DNA from: Craterostigma plantagineum
Taxonomy: Eukaryota > Streptophyta > Magnoliopsida > Lamiales > Linderniaceae
Direction: 5' to 3'
DNA length: 64,000 bases
NCBI GenBank assembly: GCA_027422505.1
Contig: JAPQWV010000333.1
Location: 558,001-622,000, forward strand
The notes under the pieces are model-generated. The model searched no databases and was not told the origin of the DNA. It was given only the letters and a program-made list of their open reading frames with translations. The translations under genes were made by a program, and so were the position numbers. The number at the start of each line of letters is the position of its first letter. Position 1 is the stretch's first letter. This document shows positions 37,200-47,555 of the stretch, in pieces.

Positions 37200-40100
37200 T
37201 GTAGGACCCCGGTCCCCGCAAGTTAGGTCGGCCAATAAAATTACGTGTATGACTTATGTGATTTTAGGTCGATTTCGTATATGACTTATGCGTATGTGAT
37301 TTTCATGAATTTTACGCTCGTGAGAATTTTGAGAACTATGTGCAATTAAGTGCTAATGTCGTGAAATTGTGATGACCCTAAAAATTTTGAAGGAGGAATT
37401 TCCGAAATAGTAAGGAAGAAATTAACTAAAGTTGGCTAAGGGATTTAAATGGGTCCAATTTATGAGAAAAGCCAAAATGGGGGACAAATATCCCTAAAAC
37501 TAGGGAAGACCCATGCCATACCCAACATAAGCCAAGGGAAATATCTAGCTAAAAATTCCAAAACCCAAACTCCACCTAAGAACTAACGAAAGAGCAAGGA
37601 GAAAAGAAGAGGGAGCCGAGAGCCAAATCGAACCAAGAGCACTCCAACTAGCTAGGGATTCGAAGTTGGTAAGCGAAATATCTCCCTTAAAGCTTTTAAA
37701 TTCGTACCCTAGGTGTAGTTGGAGATTATTAATGGCATTAATGGCAAGTAGTTGAGGAAGATTTCGAAAAACCCTAAATGGAATGTATAAGCTCGTAATA
37801 GGGTCCCGATTGAATGATTCATTGTTAGGAACTATATTATAGACAACTTAGAACTTAAATATCCTGTTGTAAGAGGGAATCACACGATTTAGGTGACAAG
37901 AAGGGATGAAATGCAGAAGTTTCGATGGGGTGAATTTGGGAAGAAAGTAGTTTCGACCAAATGAATAATTGAGTTTCGATCGAAACTAAGAATTGATTTT
38001 AGGGTTTCGGGCGACCCTTGAATTGAATTAGGTTTCGATCAAATTGATTTGCAAGATAATAAATTAGGAGTTTCGATCGAAACTCATCCTAACACATGAG
38101 TATCGATCGAAACTCAAACCCCAATTCGTAAAATCACTCGAAATTAGCTAATGAAAGGGGAGTTTCGACCGAGATGAATCTCGGCGAAACTCAACCCCAA
38201 GCTCATGCAATTGAATCACATAAACCCTTTCACCATGCATAGCTTCGAGCGAAACCCTAAAATTTATTGAAGATAGCCGATGAAATGAGTTTCGACCGAA
38301 GCAAAACTCGGCGAAACTCCATCCAAGCCATGCAATTGATTTAAGTTGATCTCCCTGCCATGCATGGTTTCGAGCGAAAGTGATGACGCCATGCACACGT
38401 AAGAACACGGCGAAACTCAAGTCGATCGAAAGTGGAATCGATCGAAAACCCTCAAATTAAATTGAATTCGGCGAAACTCTAATCAATCGATCGAAACTAG
38501 ATAATTGAGAAGGTTTCGATCGAAGGAAAACTCGGCGAAACTAGTATCGTTTCGAGCGAAACCAATTCGTGATAAATGCCAAATTGAAATTAGGATTGAT
38601 CTAAATGAGTTTCGACCGAAAGTGGCTAGCAAATGTGACTTTCGATCGAAAGCAACTAGAGGATGAAATTAATCGGGCGGAACTAGTTCATGACAATTAA
38701 GTGAAATTGGAACTTGAAGGAAGTGAATTTCGATCGAAACTAGGGTTTAGAGTACACCAATTTTATTTAATTGAGTCGGGCGAAGCTCGTGTGAAATTGG
38801 AAATTCAATTGGAAGAATTCAATCAAATGAAACCTAGTAGAATCAAGTTACTTTCGCCGAGCTTATAGTGTAAGAATTTAGATGATAAGTGAGAAACCTT
38901 TTAAGGATCGAAACTTGATTGGAATTGAACCAATTAAGGATCGATTGATACAAAGTCCCAATCACTTTAGCCTAGCTATATGAACTAGAGTCCTTGAACT
39001 CTAACATACTTTAGCTCTTGAAATATAAGGGTTTAAGAATGTAAGACGCAAATAAATTAAATGGGAGTCTAGAAAAGTTATACAAGTCCGAACAAGCAAT
39101 AAGAAGGAATTTAATTACTTCGACGAATTAGCTAAGGAAGCAACGTACTAACCTCCTAACCTTTTTATTTAAAAGGTCGTACGATAGGAGCAAACGGGGA
39201 GAATACTAATTTCGCTTGGACGACAAGTAAGTAGATATTCAACTACGACACGTAACTTGCCTGCGTTCTGAATTATGTGCTCGTGTATTTTATGTGAAAT
39301 ATGCATATTACGACATGATTTAATTTTACGTATGGTGGCATGGTTTGCATATGTACATGAGCATATCATGAGCACTTGCACGCATGCGTAGTACGTAAGG
39401 CGCGAGGTATGAGCGTGCATAAGATCGCCTGTGTGCGATGTATACTCGCCGATATTGGTGTTGGTGTCGACTCGAATGAAGAGTCACGGCTACCCCTATG
39501 CGGCCATGGCGAATGAAGCCATAAGGCCTGTATAAGAGGCTGGGGGAATACCCCGTATGCGGGAGATGCAACCTGGAGGATGCGGCCCGGGGCACACGCT
39601 GAGTAAGGGAAGATTCCTTCGGGTGACCTTCTAGCGTGTAAAACACTACCCAGAGGGAAGATTCCTTCGGGTGACCTCCATGGTTAGTGGCCTCGGTGTT
39701 GGCTACCAGTGAGAAGCGTCCGCGTGGAGGCCACACTGAGTAAGGGAAGATTCCTTCGGGTGACCTGCTAGTGTGAGAACCTCCACACTTGAGATCTCTA
39801 TGATATGGCGCATAGTGGGATAGAAAGCCGAGGGCCCGAATGAAATAAGAGTATAAGAAAAAGATTAAGAGCGTAAGAAAAGAGTACGAGAATGAGGAAA
39901 AAGAGTACGAGCGTTAGAAAACGACGGCGTGGATTGTCGATCGTTAGGACACGTGCATTCATGCATAATTTCTGCTTACTGAGCCTCGGTGGCTCATTGT
40001 TTATGTTACGTGTTGTAGGTACTGACGATCACGGTACGTGATCAGACTTTTATGCGAGGCCGATCTTTTGACGCAATACGACCGCTTTTGAGGTGGGAGT

Positions 40101-40360
40101 GTGTGTATGGATGACGACCTGTGAAGGCCGGGCGCATAGGGAGCTTTTGGCTGCAGACACACACACTTGTATTTTGTGTAGACACGATTTCGATGATTTG
40201 TAGAACGAATTACGAATATTCTTTTGACATGTATATAAGACTTCCGCATGCACGTTTAAAATGAAAAATTTTATTCGCGTTTTTACGCACTCGCACGATA
40301 ACAAAGCATTAACACTTAGTATTAGAACGGAATACGAGGGCGGGACGACGGGTCTTGACA
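37200..40360 (+). mobile_element. Tekay-type solo LTR, 3161 bases
   Basis: It starts TGTAGGACCCCGGTCC and ends GGGTCTTGACA, flanked by the 5-base duplication TTGGT (37195-37199 and 40361-40365). No internal sequence is present, so it arose by recombination between the two LTRs of a former full element. Its outer parts match the nested element's LTR (GAAGATTCCTTCGGGTGACC, the hairpin pair, and the GAACGGAATACGAGGGCGGG end region). Its middle holds a GTTTCGNNCGAAAC array instead of TCGACATT. Confidence 0.95.
37915..38890 (+). repeat. GTTTCGNNCGAAAC palindrome array in the solo LTR
   Basis: Close to thirty sites and half-sites: TTTCGATCGAAA, TTTCGACCGAAA, TTTCGAGCGAAA, TCGGCGAAAC and others. 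The centre varies while the arms are conserved, and the sequence between sites differs from the arrays of other copies. Confidence 0.88.
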
Positions 40361-40772
40361 TTGGTACTCCAAGTGCATGGCATAGGTCGTCAGCCGTCAC
40401 TATGTGATCTTCGTTGAATGCCCGGAATTTGAGTATGCGGCTGCCGTATTCCTCGAAGGAGTAGGTGGAAAGGAACTCCAAGGTGAGTTCCTTGTATGCC
40501 TGTTCGTCTATGCCGACGAAAGTGGTCCATCCACTGAGCGAGAGGTACTGCGCGACCTGCTGATCGATGTGGTGCTTCGCCAGCGTGTCGTAGTCGATCT
40601 GGTCCATGAGGATGAACTCCATCCCCTTCAACCTGTTGTAGCGTGCAGTCTGAGCCTCGTCAGTGAACTGACCCATGGCTTCTAGCAGTGTCGGTGGGGG
40701 CCCGCGTCGCCTTTGACGAACTGGCGAACGCGAGGCGGGGTCACGCGAGGCTGAGGAGCGACTTTTACCCAT

Positions 40773-41411
40773 AGTACCTATACGAAAACATATGTGAGCT
40801 CAAGGAGGTAATAAGTAAATGCAGCGGTTCGACCCGACCAAAATAGCGACAACTGACACATATTATTCTGCAATAGATGAAAAACTCAAGGTGGAATTTT
40901 GTCGACCATGTGGCGTGCAACCTAAATCACTCAATCCAAATCCAAAATTGAACAAGCGAATGGACCCAAATATATCATATTATGAATCAAGACTAATCAA
41001 CATCATGAAAACAACGAAATTCACCAAATAATTTCAGAAATCCCCAATTTACGATTTAGGGTTCCATATTTTCAAAAGCAACATCAATGAACGAAACCCA
41101 CAAATTAAGCATGCCCAAGGTGTATTTAGCATGTATATCCCCAAATTGGAAAATTGACATAGGGTAGGAAGATTTTTCATACCTTGGAAGCGAAGCTTAA
41201 TTTCGATAGGATGGAGGGTAAGCGGAATTGGGGCGATCGTAATGGCGTTAGGCGGTGGAGGGCGGTGGTTTTGGGTGGTGATGGTGGTGGATGATGAATT
41301 CGCGAGAGAGGGAGGGAGAAGGGATGAAGAAATTCGCGAGGGAGAGAGGGAGAAGGGGAGAGAGAGAGAGAGAGAGAGAGGAAAAAAATGAAAATTTAAC
41401 CTAAAATCGCG
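40773..41411 (-). other. Athila env-like gene upstream spacer with (GA)n
   Basis: This stretch lies just before the env-like start on the minus strand. It includes an uninterrupted (GA)n run at 41359-41381 and a G-rich GGTGGTGG stretch near 41250-41300. No coding sequence is credible. It could hold the promoter or a splice acceptor for the env-like frame, but nothing proves this. Confidence 0.45.
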
Positions 41412-41690
41412 GGCGTCACGGCCGTGACATGTGAGTCACGTGGCCGTGACGCGAGGCAGCGCATGCCTCTGTCCATCTTCACGGCCGTGACGTGGTCGAA
41501 TTTCAATTTATTTTTATCCCGTAGATGTCACGGCCGTGACGCTTAAGCGTAGGGCCGTGACGCACGGCAGAGAGGACTTATGGAGGTCATCACGGCCGTG
41601 AAGGCTTAAGCCTCAGGCCGTGACGTGTGGCAGTGTGTATATAAGGGTATGTCACGGCCGTGACGCTTAAGCGTCTGGCCGTGACCGCCA
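41412..41690. repeat. GTCACGGCCGTGAC array in the Athila pol-env spacer
   Basis: Full or near-full palindromes GTCACGGCCGTGAC recur at about 41415, 41480, 41526, 41590 and 41650. Each is followed by GCTTAAGC-type palindromes and a partial GGCCGTGACG arm, with CGGCAG linkers. The arms match the Athila LTR arrays, but the linkers differ. Confidence 0.88.
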
Positions 41691-41778
41691 TTTTTTTGTA
41701 AACATAAATGAACATACCTGGGTTGCCTCACAAGAAGCGCTTACTTTACCGTCTTAAGCCGGACGTCCTCTCGTTTGC

Positions 41779-44700
41779 TCAAGTTTTGAGGTCCAGGTAG
41801 AGCACTTCCTTTTCGCTCCCGTCTTCCTCGCCTGCGTGATAGTGCTTCAGCCTGTGGCCATTCACCTTGAAGGTACCGTGCTCCATGCCTGAAATCTCAA
41901 CAGTACCATAAGGGAAAACACGGGTAACGATGAAAGGTCCTGACCAACGTGATCTAAGTTTGCCAGGAAAAAGCCTAAGTCGAGAATTAAAAAGAAGGAC
42001 TTGATCTCCTTCCTGAAATTCCCGTCTTTGCCTAATTTTTCTATCATGGTACGCTTTTGAACGCTCTTTATACATGCGAGCGTATCATAAGCGGCTAGTT
42101 GCCACTCGTCTAACTCATTGATTTGGAGTTGTCGCTTTCCGCTGGCGTCTCCTAAATCAAGATTCAATAATTTGATCGCCCAATAGGCCTTATGCTCTAT
42201 TTCTACGGGGAGGTGGCACGCCTTCCCATAGACCAATCGATACGGTGTAGTGCGTATGGGGGTCTTATATGCGGTCCTATATGCGCAAAGTGCATCATTC
42301 AACTTATTTGCCCACTCCCTACGGTTTCCCTCTATGGTTTTCTCTAGAATGCGTTTCAACTCGCGGTTCACTACTTCGACTTGACCACTAGCTTGGGGAT
42401 GGTACGGGGTGGATAGGCTATGTCTAACACCGTAACGTTCTAAAGTGCGTGCAAACTGGGTGTTACAAAAGTGGGTGCCTCTATCACTGATAATGCATCT
42501 AGGTGCCCTGAAACGTGAAAATAATGTTCGCAAAAATCTAACGACTACCCTAGCATCATTCGTGGATAAGGCTTGCGCTTCAGCCCACTTAGAGACATAA
42601 TCGACAGCGACTAGGATGTACTTATTATTGTACGAGCTAGGAATGGACCCATAAAATCTATACCCCACACATCAAAAATCTCACAGACTAAGATGAAATT
42701 CCGGGGCATTTCGTCGCGTTTCGAGAGATTACCTGCACGCTGACATCGATCACAAGTGTTAACGTACCTTTGGGCGTCTTTGAAGATCGTGGGCCAGTAG
42801 AACCCGCTCTCCAACACCTTCTGAGCGGTACGGTTGGCTGCGTAGTGCCCTTCCGTCGGTCCGTTGTGGCAATGCCTGAGAATCTGCGTCGTTTCTGGGG
42901 CAGCAACGCATCGTCGGATCATCTGGTCTGCACATCTCCTGAAAAGATACGGGTCTTTCCAAAAGTAGTACCTCAGATCAGAAAAGAATTTCTTCTTTTG
43001 CTGACTGGTGTACTCCTTTAGTAGGACCCTCGCAACGAGATAGTTAGCATAATCTGCAAACCAGGGGTGTCGTCACTTACCATATGTATCGCGTAGAGGT
43101 GCTCGTCTGGGAATCGATCTTGTATTGCCCTTTCGTCCTTATTATAGATCTCGGACTCCTCTAATCGAGAGAGGTGATCCGCCGCCAAGTTCTCTGCACC
43201 TTTCTTATCGCGGATCTCAATGTCGAACTCTTGCAGGAGTAGGATCCACCTGATCAGTCGGGGCTTGGTATCCAGCTTTGCTAACAGATACTTAAGAGCA
43301 GAATGGTCAGTAAAAACGATAACTTTGGAAAGGATCAGATATGACCTGAACTTGTCGAAAGCAAACACGACGGCCAACAGCTCATTTTCTGTGGTCGTGT
43401 AATTGGCCTGGGCTGCGTCTAGCGTCTTACTCGCGTAGTAGATCGGCCTGAAATGATTGTCCTTACGCTGCCCCAGCACGGCCCCAACTGCATAGTCACT
43501 AGCATCGCACATTAGTTCAAAGGGTAGCCCCCAATCGGGGGCGACCATAATAGGTGCTGCGATAAGTCGCTCCTTAAGTAAATTGAAAGCATGCAAGCAC
43601 TCGTCATTAAAGTAAAACGAGGCATCTTTTTCTAGCAACCTAGACATGGGTCTTGCAATCTTAGAGAAATCTTTGATAAACCTACGATAAAACCCTGCAT
43701 ATCCTAAGAAACTTCTGATCGACTTCACGTTCGAGGGGACGGGCAATTTTTCTATAGTTTCTAACTTAGACCGGTCCACTTCGATTCCTTTAGAGGAAAT
43801 CTTATGGCCGAGAACTATGCCCTCTCGAACCATGAAGTGGTACTTTTCCCAGTTAAGTGTCAAGTTCGTCTCTTCGCATCGTGCGAGTACGAGCTTCAGA
43901 TTCGATAAACATACATCGAATGATGACCTGAAAATAGAAAAATCGTCCATAAATACCTCCATTACCTCACCTACCAGTTCGTCGAATATGGCCATCATGC
44001 ATCTCTAGAAAGTGGCTGGGGCATTGCAAAGGCCGAACGGCATCCTTCGGTATGCGAACGTCCCGAACGGGCAATTGAACGTCGTCTTTCCTGGTCCTCG
44101 GGTGCTATGGGAATCTGTAAATAACCTGACAAACCATCAAGAAAATAGTAAAATGAGTGACCGGCTAACTTTTCTAACATCTGATCAATAAATGGTAAAG
44201 GGAAGTGATCTTTTCTCGTCGCATCGTTCAACTTCCTGTAGTCGATGCAGACTCGCCATCCAGTCACCGTCCTCGTCGGAATTAGCTCATTCCTATCGTT
44301 CGTGATGACCGTCACGCCTCCCTTCTCGTCAGAATTAGCTCATTCCTATTGTTCGTGACCCACGCGCTGTCTGAAATGGGATAGATCATCCCCGCGTCTA
44401 GTAATTTGATCACCTCCTTCTTTAGCACGTCCTTCATGTTGGGGTTGAGGCGCCTTTGGCGTTGAGCGATCGGCTTGAAGTCGTCCTCCATGAGGATCTT
44501 GTGCGTGCAATAGCTCGGGTTTATACCCCTTATGTCGGATATCTTCCACGCCAAAGCATTCTTGTGCGCCTTCAACACGTCTAAGAGATGGCCCTTCTGT
44601 GCGTCGTTGAGGCTCGTCGAGATGATGACTGGCAGCCCTCCATTGCTGCTAAGGAACGCATACTTCAATTCCAGGACCGGTGGCTCCTCGAGTGAGCTCT

Positions 44701-45826
44701 TTTCCTTGTCCTCTTCGCTGCTCTCGTGGATGGCTATGATAGGGTCGTCGACTTCCTCCCCACACTCATCGATCGCCATACTTGTATGCATGCCGTGATC
44801 GCCGACCTGTGACAGACCTTGCACGGACAAGAGGAAGACGTGGTCAAATACGTCTAAAAAATAACATTTATCATCTTGCTCGCCACTCTTTTTCATCGAG
44901 TCGGCCATATTAAAAGTAACTTTCTCGCCGTCCACTGTCAAGGTTAAAGTCCCATTCCTAACGTCTATCATGGTCTTCCCCGTCGCTAGGAACGGTCTAC
45001 CTAAGTTCAAGGGAACATTTTCGTCTTCCTCCATATCTAAAATAACGAAATCTGTGGGAATCACAAACTTATCAACTTTAACTAGGACATCCTCGATAAC
45101 ACCTCGAGGGTACTTCAACGACCTATCAGCTAGTTGGAGACTCATCCTAGTGGGCCGTGGCTCACCTAATCCTAAACGCTTAAACATAGAATACGGCATA
45201 AGATTAATGCTAGCGCCTAGGTCTGCTAACGCACGCTCAATCACTAAATCTCCTATAAGACAGGGAATAGTGAAACTCCATGGGTCCTTGAGCTTCTTTG
45301 GGATCTTGCTTTGGAGAATCGCCGAGCACTCTCCTCGTAGGCAAACGGTGGAGACGTGTTCGAGCTTCCTTCTGTTCGTCAGCAGGTCCTTCAAGAACTT
45401 GGCGAAGCTGGGCATCTGCGTAATAGCTTCAACAAAAGGTAAGTTAATATGCAATTCCTTACACATACCCATAAATTTACCAAACTGTGCCTCGTTCTTG
45501 TCCTTCTTCAGTCGAGCCGGGTAGATCTTCGGCTGGTATGGCTTCACCGGTGGCCGCTGGATTTCCGTCACCTTTTCCTTCTCGGGCTCGACCTTATCCT
45601 TCTCAGCTTCGGCCTTCTCGACATCGTCGCCTCTGATCTCCTCCACTTCGGCGTCGTGGGTCTCGAAGTTGGCGTTCTCCTTGGCCTTCTTTTTGGTAGG
45701 TACTTCTTGCAGTTCTTGCCCATTTCTCAGCGTCACCGCCTTGCAGTACTCCTTGGGATTCGGCTCGGTGTAGCTTTGGAGCGATTCCTGAGTATGCCCC
45801 GCCAACTGCTTCGCCATCTGACCCAT
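41779..45826 (-). pseudogene. Athila pol (PR-RT-RH-IN), broken
   Basis: Minus-strand order: gag tail and protease frame 45826-44312 (Glu/Lys-rich, then ALADLGASINLMPYSMFKRLG and NVPLNLGRPFLATG); reverse transcriptase (VCIDYRKLNDATRKDHFPLP at about 44260, a frameshift near 44090, then from 43998 the catalytic VFMDDFSIF); RNase H ([16 protein letters not shown], then [16 protein letters not shown]); integrase frames 42922-42611 and 42668-41862 (zinc-binding region with [38 protein letters not shown]) and a C-terminal frame 42075-41779. A TAG (44007-44005) sits in the conserved APATF-Q-RCM position. A short duplicated segment disturbs the region near 44270-44360. Frameshifts also separate the integrase frames. 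The gene is inactive. Confidence 0.93.
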
Positions 45827-47326
45827 CTATTGCTCCAGCTTTTTGAGCGAGGCATCCGTGTTCTGAGCACGCAAGTCGTTCGCCTCCATGTACTCCTCCA
45901 TCTTCGTCATTCGGCTTTCGTGGGCTGCGGTGGTGCTGCTGAAATTCGTGAGGAGCGCCTTCATCATGTCCTTCATCTCCCTCATGTCATCGGATCCTCC
46001 TGCGGGCGCGTTCTGGTACTGTCGTGGTGGTCCGTTTTGGAATCCGGATGATCTGGGCTGAAATCCTGGCGGTCCTTGGCCCTGATGGTTCTGATTCCCG
46101 TACGCCAGGTTTGGATGTGCCCGAGGCTGGAAGCTTCGCTGGCCACCTTGGTAATTGCCCATATAATCTACGTGTTCCAGCAGCTGCCCAAGTTGGCAAT
46201 CTGAGGTCTCGTGGGCTGCGCCGCAAATCCCGCACAATGGCACGTAAGGCGTGTGCTGCGTCGGTGTGGTGGTGGCTACGGCGTTCACGGGCTGAGTCTG
46301 CCTGGACTTGGGAAGTAATGCACCAATCACCATCTGCAACTGGGAGTTCGTTGAGGCGATTTGTTGCTGGAGCGCCTCGATCTTGGCATTGGTGGCCGTC
46401 TCCTCGCTGACTCCGAACACACCGGGTGTCTTCATCCTGGCATTGCCCCTCATGAAGCTGTTCCTCGAGTAATCCTCAATCAAGTTCCACGTGTCAGTCG
46501 CGTTGAGCTTCACGAGTCCTCCTCCAGCGGCTCCGTCTAGCATATGGACAGTCAGATCGTTGAGCCCCTCGTGAAATCGGTTGATCTGGGCTGCCTTCGA
46601 CATCCCGTGCTATGGGCATCGCTTCAGTAGCGCCTTATAACGCTCCCACACCTCATACAAGTTTTCGAAATCCTTTTGGTGAAAGAGAGAAATCTCCGTC
46701 TTCAACCTTAGCACCTTCGTCAGTGGGAAGTAGTGGTTGATGAAGGCGGCTCACATCTCTTCCCAGGTAGTGATCAATCTGGGCGGCAACATATCCAACC
46801 AGTCTCTCGCCCTGAACTTGAGCGAGAACGGGAACAAGATCAGCTTGATTGCATCGCTCGGGACACCATTGATTTTGATAGTGTCGGTCACCGTAAAAAC
46901 GCCTTCAGATCGGAGTAAGGTCGTCATCGGGGTTACCCTCAAATTGGGCCGTCTGGAATATCATCTGAGCCAAGAGTGCTTCAGCTCGAAGTTGTTGTTC
47001 TCGATCGGCGGAATGACAATCGCCGACTCAGTACCGCCTAGCGCGGCATTCTTGAGGAGGTCCTGAAGTGATGGCTCCTCCTCTGGAATGTGATGGACGG
47101 GCACTCGGTGGTCCGCCATGTCTACTTCTGTATTGGGACTATCTACGGCTGTCTCTACACGTGAGTTTTGGACGGATTCCTGCGAACTATCCTCTGAATA
47201 GCTAACTAAACGGTCTTGAGAGCTAGTGGAGGCTCCTTCGGTGTCGTACTTGAGTTTCCTTCATAACTTCCGCTCGAAATCCAGGTCTGCGTCAACGATG
47301 GGACCCGATGGATGACTTCGGGTCAT
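45827..47326 (-). pseudogene. Athila gag, three in-frame stops
   Basis: The likely start is at 47326 (MTRSHPSGPIVDADLDFERK). The gag core reads IKINGVPSDAIKLILFPFSL and WLDMLPPRLITTW (46942-46751), then NHYFPLTKVLRLKTEISLF and YEVWERYKALLKRCP. The C-terminal part (46603-45827) has INRFHEGLNDLTVHMLDG, a zinc-knuckle-like CGICGAAHETSDC and a Gln/Pro/Gly-rich stretch. Stops: TGA at 47263-47261, TGA at 46753-46751, TAG at 46612-46610. Probable frame changes occur near 46900. It is inactive. Confidence 0.88.
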
Positions 47327-47531
47327 TCACCGCTGAATCGTACCTTCAATGAGTGAATAACAAAAGTTAGCAAGGCGTAAAAAAATACGTCGAAAAGATT
47401 ATGAGACGATTAATGACGCAGGAAAATAACTAACCCAAATAACACAAATCACGCAAATAGTAAAAACAAAGAAAACGTCACAATAAAAGTGGCTAAATTA
47501 CCGAACTACGGTATTCCTAATATCAATTTAC

Positions 47532-47549
47532 TCCCCGACAACGGCGCCA
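47532..47549 (-). other. Athila primer-binding site (tRNA-Asp type)
   Basis: The minus strand reads TGGCGCCGTTGTCGGGGA, 17 of 18 bases identical to the classical Athila site complementary to tRNA-Asp (TGGCGCCGTTGCCGGGGA). It starts six bases past the LTR end; the single change is C to T. Confidence 0.94.
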
Positions 47550-47555
47550 AAAACT

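Larger units (their letters stand above)
36268..40772 (-). pseudogene. Athila env-like (ORF-1-type) gene, split by a solo LTR
   Basis: The start is at 40772 (MGKSRSSASRDPASRSPVRQ). The first part, to 40361, reads LLEAMGQFTDEAQTARYNRL and AYKELTLEFLSTYSFEEYG. The LTR at 37200-40360 interrupts it at LGVP. The rest (37199-36268) reads HTSPTGVYFDQPEGRQGCWADI, LRSLGLRYIHRLLTTSL and a charged helical tail (DDEEIQRC-like, then EYERQNEEAHRRYDAELERY), ending in a Pro-rich stretch. The two parts are not in one frame after removal of the LTR and one target copy, so an indel is also present. A TAG at 36432-36430 replaces a probable CAG. The protein resembles the ORF found downstream of pol in Athila. Its function is unproven, and I see no clear signal peptide or membrane segment. 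Confidence 0.75.
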
